A stretch of DNA of 64,000 bases from Absidia repens (lineage: Eukaryota > Mucoromycota > Mucoromycetes > Mucorales > Cunninghamellaceae). Below the pieces are notes generated by a model. The model made no database searches. It had not been told where the DNA came from and saw only the letters and a list, made by a program, of their open reading frames with translations. Positions 11,054 to 21,685 of this stretch are shown here, in pieces. How positions within the stretch are numbered: the stretch's first letter is position 1; each line of letters opens with the position of its first letter. A program made the translations under genes and the position numbers. The stretch is from assembly GCA_002105175.1 (NCBI GenBank), contig MCGE01000008.1:434001-498000 (forward strand), written 5' to 3'.

Positions 11054-11115
11054 TACATACTTCAATGAAAATGTCCCGCTTGTCTCTCTCATGTCTTGTG
11101 CAATAGATCTCGTTT
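10430..11115 (+). repeat. Dispersed repeat copy A
   Basis: Shares with copy C the 5' block AGTGATTCTRCAGTGA (10,460 and 43,830) and with copies B and C the TTGAATG(CT)GTA..AAG block near 10,620. It then carries the core: CCCGCCCACGTG at 10,717, AGTGTCAGGACTAGTTTAGA near 10,825, and TCATTTTGGATTCAGGA near 10,885. It ends with CTCAATAAAAT and, after a long CT microsatellite, the TTCAATGAAAATGTCCCGC and TCTCTCTCATGTCTTGTGCA blocks. No coding capacity. Confidence 0.75.
10991..11049 (+). repeat. (TC)n dinucleotide microsatellite
   Basis: An uninterrupted TC run of 59 bp directly after CTCAATAAAA inside repeat copy A. Other copies have AATATGTCTCTTTTTAC at the same point, so the tract probably expanded from the short TCTC of the element. 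Confidence 0.95.
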
Positions 11116-13321
11116 TTACTATTGTTCTTCTCTTTGATTAGTGATGTTTGTCGTCATTTCTTTTCCTTTTCTTTTTTTCTTCACACTTTAAAATCAATCA
11201 CCTCAATCCAGCTTGTCTTCCGTGTACTCGGAAAACGTTTGTATGCAACTATATATATATATATATATATAGTCTATCTAACTACAACCATTGACTAGCT
11301 TATTCCTTTTCTCTTTTGCGATCAGTTTCTCAGGATCACCAACGAATGAACCAAATATTTACGAAGTGGTCAACCAACTTTAGACCTTTCTATTCCATAT
11401 CAAGGCGTGGTAGGTAAAATAAGATAAAGTAAAAACCGACTATATGCACTATACAACTAACTTGTATTACTATTTGCTTCCTCAAAAGTGGCTTCCAAAC
11501 ATACTGTGGGAACATGGTTCTACCACCAACTCTCGCTGTGCGGATATCGTTTTTGATGACACTGGCGAAATTATGTAATATTTATACTACTGAGTCTCTT
11601 CCTCCTTGTGTCCCCCCCCGCATTCTCACAGTATTTTATATTGCTTATGTTTATAGTATATTTCCCTTGATCAAGTAGATAAACAAGCTCAAAACTCGTG
11701 GGGACTATGAAAACAACTAGTGGCATTCATTGCAAATTGAAAGGGGATTAGTATGAAAACGGTGACATCAGTTCAAGGTAAAATACTATCAAAAACCGGG
11801 CAGTCCAAATAAATAGAGTCTAATACTTACTTTTTCTATCCTTAACAAAAAAAAAATCACTTGATCAAACACACTCTCATCCCATTTTCACCAGAAAACA
11901 TGATACGCAAATTCCGCTGTGTGTTTGTTACCAATTGGACCTCTATTTGCTATAGTGAATGGATAACAAACAATCTATTAGGCACGAGTGGATAAAAAGA
12001 CGACCGGTAAGGACTCCAGTCCCCAAGTCGTTTTCGCTTGATCCCTCATTTCTCTTTTTTTTTTTTATTATTATCTTTGGGTGAGTGATTGGTCAGTGTG
12101 CATTGATAGAAACAGATAGTCGGTAGTCTTAGGGTCCATGCAAAGAACAATCTGAAACCAAAATGTGATGGGGACTCTGGCGGCGACTGCTCAACAAGGT
12201 GCTCGATCATGCGGACACTGGGATCATTTTATTACCCAGAGAAACTATGACTCTTCAACATAATACCAACGAATACAAAATGACTGTAGTGCGTAAATTG
12301 GGTAAGCTAACTTAATAAAGAAGATATATCACACACACGAATCAATGCATACGATTCACCAGCTTATTTTCTCTGATTAGAATTTGGACAATAGCCGGGG
12401 TGTGGGGCGGGGGGGGGGAAGGCGGGGAAACCCTATTAAAGTAACAAGTCATCTCTTTCTTCCATTCTTCCAATGCAAGTCAATCCGATAAGATAAAATA
12501 GGAAAAAAAAAAAAAAAAGCATGCTGATTGTAATATGGCTCGAACTTGTTATATGTATTTACCTGTTTTAGCATTCAAGTACATTAATTGGGTTCCTTGT
12601 TGAATGGACGAAAAAAAAAAACAATATTGTTTGACGAAGCGGCCGCCCCAATATATCTCGGTATCTACCTGTCATGATAGAAGTAACAAAATGAATTTGC
12701 TAGTGGTTAAGGTAAATTCAAGAAAGAGATAGGACTGATGGAGGCATTTATTTTTACTGAAGTCCAAACATTGTATATTTTTTTCCTTCTCTCTATTTTT
12801 ATCCAATATACCTGCTGAAGAAAAAATATAGGTTATTGACCAGGAAATGTCTCCTGTCAACGTGATTGAAACAATATAGTGGCATGCACAGTAAAAGGAA
12901 GTTTAAAGAGCAAAAAAAAAAAGAGATAATCATGTGCCTGGAAACTAATCATCCTCAACCTTTTTTTGTTATAATTATTATTCATGCATATAGATGTCAA
13001 TCAGATGAAGGGATGATTTATGCAAACCAAAAGTTACCAGGTGGCCAGAAGCGAACCTTGCCTTCTATTGTTGCGCTTGTTTGAATCTAGCATACCCAAT
13101 AGACTTGTGTGGCTGATTCTCAACATCACCATCACCATGACTATGATAGTGTCCAATCAGAACTTAATTTTGACCGAAGCCGAGAAATTCGATGGTGTCA
13201 CATTCCAAAACAAGGTGTCACGTATTCATGCCATTGCTAAAGAATATGCATTGGGGTGGTGAAATAGGTAATAACCAAAACAAACAAAAATTAAAAATCC
13301 ATTCAAATGGCCTGGTCTAAA

Positions 13322-13366
<45 letters not shown>

Positions 13367-13450
13367 GACATAGGAATAGATACATTGATGGTCTAGAATA
13401 GTTGTATTATTTATTTAGTATTATTATTTGATAATAATGCAGTTTTGAAG
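11116..13450. pseudogene. Decayed region with exon-like fragments
   Basis: No intact gene, but several plus-strand fragments look once-coding. A TATA run (11,250-11,271) precedes an ATG at 11,346 that opens a 21-codon frame (MNQIFTKWSTN) ending at a possible donor GTAGGT. An acceptor at about 11,489 leads into 27 codons including ADIVFDDTGEIM before TAA. At 12,190-12,304 a frame reads LLNKVLDHADTGIILLPRE and further to GTAAGC. At 13,160-13,262 a frame ends KVSRIHAIAKEYALGW and a stop. The pieces cannot be joined into one frame and I recognise none of them. They may be remains of one or more genes or of a mobile element. Confidence 0.3.
13325..13363 (+). repeat. Poly-T tract (39 bp)
   Basis: An uninterrupted run of T just after the last exon-like fragment of the decayed region. 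On the minus strand it reads as a poly-A tail and could mark a retroposition scar, but simple slippage is equally likely. Confidence 0.9.
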
Positions 13451-13990
13451 ATAGTATTTCGTTTATTTGAATAAACTATTCTTTTTTTTTTTTTGAAAAC
13501 AAAATATTGCCGTATGAAATTCATTGATTTGGAAGGGGATGTTGGAAGGAGATAGCAATGAAGTGAAACTATACTGTAGATAAGATAAGGCTATCGCTTG
13601 CGTCCGAAGGTGAAAGAAAATTAAAATAGGAGAATGGTATGTTAGTGACACACAAATGTAGATAATGTTTATTATAATAAGGAGGTGGTGGTGGTAGAAC
13701 ACGGGGATGATGATATAAAAAGAAGAATAAGGGGGGAGAGAAAAACTATGAGGTCACTTGCAAATAAGACATTAACAAGTCAAAAACAAAAAAACAAAAA
13801 ACAAAAAACAAAAACAAGACAATGGGGATTTAAAAAAAAATCGATTTCAAGTTTATTCATGTATATGTAGATATAAAGAAATAAGGAGAGAAGGTAAAGC
13901 TATACTAATAGGTTATGTGGGTAAATACTATATATAAATGAATATAAAAAAAAAGGAAAAGAGATGAGTAATGGCGGGAATGATAAACTA

Positions 13991-14608
13991 TCATAGTGAA
14001 GAAGAAGAGGATGATGAGAAGGGTTCCGTGGCAGACCAAGACCAATCCAAAAGAGCTAGAAACTTGTCATGTTCTGATGGAATAGCCAGCACCAAAGTAT
14101 GGGAATTGGAATTGGAAGATGAAGAAGTATTAGTAGCGGTGGAGGGAGTGGGAGGGGTTGAGGTAGGAGAAGAAGGAAGTAAAGAAGAAGAGGAAGGCGA
14201 TGGATATAAAAACGGTGGTGATGATACGAGTGAAGGAGGCAGTGATGGTAATGGAGGAGGAGGAGGTATAAAGGAAGAAGAAGGAGAAGAAGACGGTTGT
14301 GTTTCCATTGCTGCTGTTGTATCTGTAGAGATGTTAGTATCTTCCATGTCTTCATCAAGTTGATCAAAGCAAGCATCCAACCAACACTGTTCTTTTTGTT
14401 TTTCCTGTTCCGTAGCCACCAGACAAGCTGTGAGCAATGTGTTTCGAATCAGCACCTTTTTTCGCAGTATCGGTTCCTCCAACGCGTTTTCTTGTTGATA
14501 TAATTTGTACAGTGAGAGTTGAGTAATAGAGTCCATGGGGAAGACTGGATCCATCAAGTAGGTATCGGTCGTTATCGTTATCGTAGTTGTAGTAGTAAAA
14601 GTAGACAT
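13991..14608 (-). CDS. SERTA-like motif protein, Ser/Pro-rich
   Basis: Single exon, 205 aa from the Met followed by STFTTTTT; the frame opens nine codons earlier at 14,635, but that start is less likely because the downstream Met follows an A-rich leader. Residues about 25-60 read SITQLSLYKLYQQENALEEP then ILRKKVLIRNTLLTA, which resembles the SERTA motif of animal SERTAD/TRIP-Br transcriptional co-regulators (xSLxKLY....LR..VLI.NTL). The rest is low complexity: Asp/Glu-rich near 90, then long Ser/Pro runs, ending in poly-Ser. The family assignment is inference from that one motif. The antisense frame at 13,971-14,363 is a mirror of the low-complexity repeats. Confidence 0.6.
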   Translation of the reverse strand: MSTFTTTTTITITTDTYLMDPVFPMDSITQLSLYKLYQQENALEEPILRKKVLIRNTLLTACLVATEQEKQKEQCWLDACFDQLDEDMEDTNISTDTTAAMETQPSSSPSSSFIPPPPPLPSLPPSLVSSPPFLYPSPSSSSLLPSSPTSTPPTPSTATNTSSSSNSNSHTLVLAIPSEHDKFLALLDWSWSATEPFSSSSSSSL

Positions 14609-15402
14609 CAGAATATATACATCATGGCCACACAAAACAAAGCAATAGAAAGAACTATTGAATGTCTTTAATAAATAAAGATAATAAAAGATTAGACGTT
14701 TGTTTTCTTTCGTTGACTATCCCCTTTTTTCAAAAAAGAAGAAAGATAAAGAAAAAAAAAAGATGGAAATTGGCCAGGATGGAAACTTTTTCTTTTTGGG
14801 TAAGGATTTACAACTCCGGCCATTGGGAGTGATTAAAGTCCCTGAGTGCACTTTTTTGGGTTGTTTCTTCACGCAATTTCCGTTTGTTTTCATTGGGTAA
14901 AATTATATAGACGACAATACACAACACATCCATACACATGACCCTACACAATAAATGATCACCATTTTCCCCATTGTCATCATCATCGTCCAAGTCACTT
15001 CCCATGCTCATCCGAGTGTGATTTTTTTTTACCAACCTAACTTATAAAGCCAGCTCCCTCCACCAATCAATTCACATGCATTTTGAGGTAGAGCAGCAGA
15101 TTTTTTTGCAGAGATATGATGACATTGAAGGAAGTAATTATGTATTTGTTTATTGATACAGAAGTACAGGGGATATACATATAAGAATAATAAAAATAAT
15201 AAAAATAATGGTAATGAGGCTAGATTGTGGATACTAAACTAAACCAATTATATACAGTAGATGATAAAGAAATAAAAAAAAACACAATAGCTGTATATAC
15301 AATCCAACATCGCCAAATGCATAACCTAGTCCCAACCAGCCAAAGCAAGTGTATGCGCTAGGTGAACATTCCACTCTTGCCACCCATTCATCCAGTTCAT
15401 TT
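14609..15402. other. Intergenic: SERTA-like promoter and septin-like 3' region
   Basis: AT-rich, with A-runs at 14,735-14,762. Frames in both directions are short and low complexity. AATAAT repeats around 15,187-15,210 and an AATAAA on the minus strand near 15,150 could serve as the septin-like gene's 3' end. Nothing else recognised. Confidence 0.45.
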
Positions 15403-17912
15403 TTAAAAGGACCATTTCAATACACCACTGATAAAAATAGCAACCAGCGCCATGGCAGCCAGAAAGTAAAGCGAAGAGCTTTTGAGGACAACAAGACCAT
15501 GGTCGATCACATCAGGTGGAGGATAAATGTGCCATACAGAAGAGGAGATCGCGGATGAGGATGAGGAAACGGATGTTGTAGCTGTTGTCGTTGCTGTTTC
15601 CTTTTGTTGCTGTTGTGTGTTCAGTTCACCAGGAATTAAAAGTCCAAAGTCAGTCAATACCCCGTTCAGCTGACATGTCAGAAACTTGACTTTTTCTTGT
15701 TGTGTCATGATATGATATTTTTGCTGCAGTTGAATGAGTCGTTCTTGTTTTTGTTGTTCCAAACGATGTCGTTGTTCATTGATATAGTTCACCATGTGCA
15801 AATTGATGCTTCGTCGTTGTTTCGATGCCAAATCTTGTATGCGTTCGGCTATTTCTCTTGTTGCGAGCTTTTGAGTCATTGTTTCCAAATCCAATATAGT
15901 GGTGAGATGATGATCTTCAGTAACGGATGATGGGCTTTTTTGTAGTTGCGGTCGTTTGCTGTTGTTTGCTGATAATGCCGATGATGATAATGCGGTAGCT
16001 GATGATGATGATGGTGAAGATGTTGTGGGCATGACAGCAGTATATGAGGAGGAAGTCGAAGGGAGCGCCGAAGCGTGCTGGTGGCCGCGATATTGCTGTG
16101 TTCGATAAGCTTGCTGAATATTCGTTTGTTCCCTTCGCCATGTCATGAATTTCGTCACGGTTGATTGTCGTAAGGAATCCACATGCTCATAAAATAAAGT
16201 GTCTTTGAGGTGCATCAATTTCAAATATCCTTTCGCAGAGTGTGTTTTGTGATAATGCTTGCTGTTGAGAGGTTTTATACTGATGGAGAAAGGTGGAGCA
16301 TCGCCAGAAACATGGTCATCTTTTTGGCAAAGTTCCAAAAGTTGTTCATATGAGTATCCACACTGATAGAATTGTATATTGTTGTCATGGAGTTCTTGTA
16401 AAACTTTGCGTTTGAGGGTTTGCTCTTGATCATATGATAGAAGATCGGTCTTGACAATCACCGGAAGAATGTTGCATAGTTGTTGAATTGACCGTAGATA
16501 TTCGATATCAACTGGCTTGATCCGATCCAGAATAAGGTAGAGACAAACGTCGACATGAGAGTGCCCGCCGTATTGATTGTGTAATAGTCGGGAAAGTTTG
16601 GGTGTATTGGGCTGGGTGGGTGATAACATGTCATTCGTTTGTTGAAATTGCCGTTCAAGATACTTTGTTGTCGATCGGATCACTGATTTGGCCTATATTA
16701 AAAAAGAAAAAAGCAATCAGTAAACAGGATATTCTTTTTCACAGACTCTGCCTCTCCCCCAGTAAACTTACATCCACGTAAGCACCATAACCAGGTGTGT
16801 CAATAAAACAGACGTTTCTGTCCAAGGCATCGACTTGTTTCTGAGATTGATTACATGAAGATGATGATGATACCATGGTGCTTGCATACCATTTCTTGAT
16901 TTCAGCAGAGATGTTTCGTTCCGTGGAAATATCCATCACTATGCTATCCCATTTCCAAATTGTGTGGCATCTAATGGATCGGTTTCCACCGACGTCGATA
17001 GCTGCCACCCATAATTTCAGGCATCAAAGAAAAGGAATGGATAAGCGCCGTTTTACCAATACCTAAACAATACAAACATGAGAAGAAGAAAACAAAGAAA
17101 ACCTTTTTAGTTATCTACAGTATAACTCTTCCCTCCCTCTCCACTCTATCTCTCCGTTTCCTATGATTGCCTTTTATTTAATTACCTGAATCACCACATA
17201 CCATGATGGAAAGATAGCCAATATATTGACTCGAAGGTTTTCGATAAGAGTTCATGACAGTCGAAGGTCGCTTGCCAGGTCGGATGTTCACTTTTGGGAC
17301 CACGAGATCAATATTGCTATCTGACATGCTTGATTGCCACGTTGCTGTTGAATCATTTGCATGACCATAAAAACAAGATTGAGAGACGTCGCCTGTCAGA
17401 CATGAAAAGGAATCATCAACATCTTCGTTATTGTAATAATTGTCGTAGCCGCTTGTGTTACTGTTGCTGATGCTGGTGTCGTCCTGGTCCATATTCCGAT
17501 CGCTGTTGCAATACGCCGTCGGTGAAGCAGTAGGAGTCGTTACTGTGTCTGTTGCTGTTCCTGCGCCATGGGGGATATCAGGCGAGTGGTTTGGACGTTC
17601 GATGTACGATGGGGTCAGGTTCAATGGGTTGGTGCTTGTACAAGCCGGAGTCTTGTCAGAGGCTGTAGGAGGGGTCGGTGCTACGGACACTGGTAAGCTT
17701 TCAACAGGTTTGGAAGAAGGCAAAAGGTCGTCCATGCTTTTAACACCATAATCATCAGCAAAAGATAACCCACTGGAAGTGTTCGCCATGTCCAGGCCAG
17801 TATCTTTTCGTGGTAAATGACCGCCATTGTCAAATGTTGAATGTCGTTGTTGCTGCGTAATTTGTTCGTTTGTATCACTTGCGCCTGCTGAATGAATATG
17901 TGAGGTGGACAT
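15403..17912 (-). CDS. Septin-like GTPase with C-terminal membrane anchor (one frameshift)
   Basis: Three exons: 17912-17186, 17062-16772 and 16692-15403, about 768 aa. A long Ser/Thr-rich N terminus precedes the GTPase domain. The P-loop GDSGIGKT spans the exon 1/2 junction (about residues 240-247). The G3 motif DTPGYG lies near 332 and the G4-like VKTD near 420, in PVIVKTDLLS as in septins (AKAD). A charged coiled-coil-prone segment (QRHRLEQQKQERLIQLQQK) follows, then a terminal hydrophobic helix (FLAAMALVAIFISGVLKW). Septins normally bind membranes peripherally; a tail anchor is unusual. Exon 2 contains a frame break near 17,005-17,010: the frame entering from the P-loop (SLMPEIMGG) stops, while the frame from AAIDVGGNRSIR onward fits the rest. 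One extra G in a GGG run explains it. The start is the Met of MSTSHIHSAG; an upstream in-frame Met would add a hydrophobic stretch. Confidence 0.75.
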
Positions 17913-18280
17913 AGATACTAGGAGATGGAGTCGAGATTCAATAGTAAGTGAAAAGGTTGAGACTACAGAAAAAGTTGAATGTAATAAAAGAAAGGAAATA
18001 AAAAAGAAATGAAGAGAGAACGACAAAGCAGGGAATTGCGGGCGCTATGCGTATTTCAAGCTCAAAAAATGATTGGCTGGCTATCAAGAGACATGTGCAA
18101 AGAAAATAATCATTTTATTGCGAATGGGAAGATAATACAACAACATAATAACATAATAAAAACAAAATGATCAACATTTTCTAAACTACTACAACACCCT
18201 TTTCTAAACTATAACATGATTAAAAGATATATAAAACTAATGGCAAATCTAACTATTCCAACATCATCCCTGTGGCGTTC

Positions 18281-18734
18281 CTACTTGGTGCTATCCTTGA
18301 CCTTTTCCCATGCTTGTTTGGCCATATCAGAATAGTCTGTGTTCACAAGAGTATGAGCCATCTGAGTCACCTGGCTATTCCAAGAGTGCCTCACTATCAT
18401 AGTATATCAATACAAATATAAAGACAGGACAGTGTTAGCTATAGACGTCATAATACTTCCTTTCTCATATGTATTGCTTACCGGAAGGTACTAGTCGCTT
18501 CGTTACATATTCTTTTGAGTCATCAATGATAGTAAAAGGTGGCAGGATAGATTGGTGTGGAGTATCGATCAAGGATTGGGCAGAGTTAGAAGAGGTCACG
18601 CTGTCAAGGCTGGCCCGGGCAGATTGTAAACGTTGTTGAATATCGTTGGTGTCTTTTAACAAGTCATCTCGGAATTTGTATGTAACAGCTGATACGACAA
18701 TAAGACCAGCGACCAAAGGGACTGTTCGAGGCAT
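18281..18734 (-). CDS. MICOS subunit MIC12-like protein
   Basis: Two exons: 18734-18482 and 18393-18281; 366 nt, 121 aa. The N terminus MPRTVPLVAGLIVVSAVTYK is one transmembrane helix followed by a basic residue and a helical segment (DIQQRLQSARASLDSV). Exon 2 supplies RHSWNSQVTQMAHTL and a C-terminal WEKVKDSTK. Length, a single N-terminal helix and a WN..V motif resemble the MIC12/Aim5 subunit that helps hold mitochondrial crista junctions. The family is poorly conserved, so the name is tentative. The splice (GTAAGC...GATAG) is required to keep the frame. Confidence 0.6.
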
Positions 18735-19082
18735 GCTGTTTGATATTATTATTACTTTTTGGAAAAAAGAATATAGTAAAGAAAAAAATTTGTTTTGAAT
18801 TTTTTTGACCTGGTTTTTTATTTTTAGCGGGATTTAAAACATTTTTTCGAGAGGTCTCACAGCACAAAGGGAAGTCAAGGTATGGTATAATATATTCAGA
18901 GTTCCACACACATAAAAAAAAAAGACATCCAATAAAATATATAATATTGATAATAAAAATGAAAAAAAATGAAAGTTTATTGAAGAGTATAAGTTGGGTG
19001 GGTGTATATATAGAGAATAGGGGGGATGGTGGTAAAAAAAGATATGTATGACTATATAGATGTATATAAACTAGTGAATCTA

Positions 19083-21217
19083 TCAAGCACAGAATTGGTC
19101 CAGGTATTGTTGAGCATGGGGAATCATATCATCGCCATGACAGATAGTACCAATATAACCATCAGGACGAATTATCACGAGCGTGGGAGTCTTCTGGTCG
19201 TCACTATTTCCTTGTTGGCATCCATAATCGCGATGACATTGAGCCCGATTCAATTTATCAATAACAATATGATCCAGTAATTCCGTCTTCTTTTCCTTTG
19301 TCAATGAGGTTGCTGAGTCTAAAAACTTGTCCAGGCTATCTGCAATCGTGGTTGTCGCAATTGTACATACGACTGATCCAAGCTTGTGTTGCGCTGATGA
19401 CTTAACCCAATCATATACCTTTTCAGCATGTTGTAAAGAATCCGTGGAGGTAATATCTTGAGCCAGAACCAAAATGGAGAAGGTAAACCAATCAATCCCG
19501 TCGAAAAGCCTTGTCTTTTTTCCAGTTGTTGCTTTGATCACCTTGGCGTTGGGGGCACGGGCACCAATCATGGACCGCTGACCAGTTTCTTTCTTCTGTT
19601 CGCTGCCTTGATGCACAAGTGGATTGATGCTTTCTCCTTGTTCATTGAAGACCGGTGGATAATATATACCGAATCCAGATGTAAATAGGCGACTTTGTTG
19701 AACCACCTTGCAATAGTCTTCCGATTGATGACTTGCTGCTGCCTTGGCTGCCACTTTGTCGATATCAATAACTTGTTTTGCTACAGCATGTCGTTCCATA
19801 GTATATGTCTTCAACACCTTTTTATCCAATAAGCCGCGTTCAACGAGAGACAATTTCCAGATCTACTCTCCAAATCCAAAAAATAATAGTATGTGTTAAT
19901 ATATTACACTAATAACCTTGTAGTGATATTACTTGCTTACCAAATTGAATGCATCTCCGAATCCCGTATTGATACCCTGGCCCAAAGTAGGGCTTTGACA
20001 ATGAGCCGCATCACCTAGTAAGAAGACCCGTTCATTCATGCCATCCATCGTCGTCGCTTGTCGCTGACCCACCACATAGGTTGACCAATAAAGAGTACCA
20101 AGAAATTCTAAGCGGGAAGGCATCAGGGCACGTTTGGCTTCACGTTGAATATCCTCCATTTGAATATTGTTGCGGTTGTGTTGTTCCTTTCGAAGAGCAT
20201 TTTCGTTTTCGCTAAAATGGACAAAGATACGAGTAAGACCGTTTTCTCGTGGGAAAAAGCTGACGGTTTTGGTGGTATCGCCTTGAAGTAAACTATATAC
20301 CAATCCAAAAAGAGATGTGAGTTCCTATATGCATATAATGTTTGTTTGTCGAATAGACCACTGCCCCTCCTACTTACCAAAAATCCTTTTTGCCAGGGAA
20401 ATTCGTACGGATCAGGGCATCCATGACGCCACCAGATATTTCGGTACTTCCGCCATCATAAACAATGCCCAATTGCTGACGTATGTCACTATGTGCCCCA
20501 TCACATCCAAGGATATATTTGCATTCGACCTGTTCTGTTGATTGATCATGAAGGTTGGATACTGTGGCCATGAGAGGATGTGTCGCACTGTTTTTCCCGG
20601 TGGCGTTTTCTTGCACGTTGGAGACGGTACAAGGCCTTTCCACTTGGACTTCACGAGAGGATAGTTGACTTTGAAGGCTTGATTCAGTGATATGTTGACC
20701 AACACATAAAAGATACCTGCAGAAGTTTCAACACAGGGACATGAAAATGAGATTGGCTGAGTATACTAAGCAAACCCACACGCACATTTTCTTTTTCTTT
20801 CTCTCCAGTCACTTACTGATATTTGGAATCAACATGATCAGGGACAAACGATGTTGAATGAACCATTTTGCCGTTGTTGTATGTTTTGAGATTTTCCACC
20901 CTAGCGCCACTTTGCAAAAGTTCTTCTTCCAAACCCGCACGTTCCAGTAGTTCCATAGTACGGCCATGCATATTATCCCCTCGGCCCCAATGGTTGGGTT
21001 CAAATTCAACATCTGGGAAAACAAAAGGTTGTGATTGAGTCGAGTGATCAAAGATCTCATTTTGTATTTGTTTTCACTTACCGAAGATGCGGACAGTTAA
21101 ACCAGCTTGACGAAGCAAGGATGCAGATAGTAAACCAACTGGACCAGCCCCAACCACTAGCACATCGACTAGTTTGGATGGCGATGGAGGTAACGGAATA
21201 TCGTTGTGTGGAGGCAT
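19083..21217 (-). CDS. FAD-dependent monooxygenase, phenol 2-hydroxylase type
   Basis: Five exons: 21217-21082, 21012-20817, 20716-20378, 20292-19941 and 19862-19083; 1,803 nt, 600 aa. It is a flavoprotein that hydroxylates an aromatic substrate using NADPH and oxygen. The FAD-binding dinucleotide motif VVGAGPVGLL is near residue 20, the DG motif YILGCDGAHSDIR near 180, and the GD motif GDAAHCQSPTLGQGINTG near 325 with the following DAFNLIWKL. The last third is the thioredoxin-like domain of phenol hydroxylases (APNAKV, TPTLVIIRPDGYIG). The active-site-loop exon junctions were fixed by phase; exon 4 starts after GGTATATAG. No pathway genes flank it. The aromatic substrate is unknown; related Mucorales proteins may act on other phenolics. 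Confidence 0.9.
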
Positions 21218-21685
21218 TGTATAAATTTTATTTTGTAATTGAAGAGAAGAAAAAAATAAAAAAAAAGACAGAAATAGAAACCTGCCTTTTATTGTCAAAA
21301 AGCGGGGGAGAGGGCCAGGCACACCCCCCGTCCCTTATGAAAGTGTGCGATGCGGAGATTCAAATTAACAAAAAATGGCATGATTTTTTTTCGCCTGGTC
21401 GAATGTAAGCTAGGGGGGGGTGAATATCGGATCATCATCATCAAACTTCCTGCACACATTTTAAAAACAGACATTACAAATAAATAAAGGTATAATAATA
21501 ATAAATATATAAATGTATTTTATTTCGTATTATTTCTTTTGATAAAAAAAAACATAACACAGGTAAGGACAAAGACTAATAAAAAAAAACTATACAATCG
21601 ATAAGGAGGAGAGGTGTGCAAACAAAAACAATAAAATAATATAATAATAATAATAACAAATAAATAAACAGGTGGAAGAGGGGCA
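21218..21685. other. Intergenic: monooxygenase promoter and 3' region of the next gene
   Basis: AT-rich with AATAATAATAAT runs (21,490-21,510 and 21,640-21,660). No coding signal. On the minus strand an AATAAA-like TTTATTTGT lies near 21,480, which could terminate the 476-aa gene. Confidence 0.4.

Noticed and set aside
13971..14363. 130-codon plus-strand Glu/Gly-rich frame
   Set aside because: It is the antisense of the Ser/Pro low-complexity tail of the SERTA-like gene.
20123..20380. Alternative exon start GAACTCACATC in the FAD monooxygenase
   Set aside because: Phase from exon 3 would put the rest out of frame with the conserved PRENGLTRIFVHF block; the downstream TATATAG acceptor keeps it.
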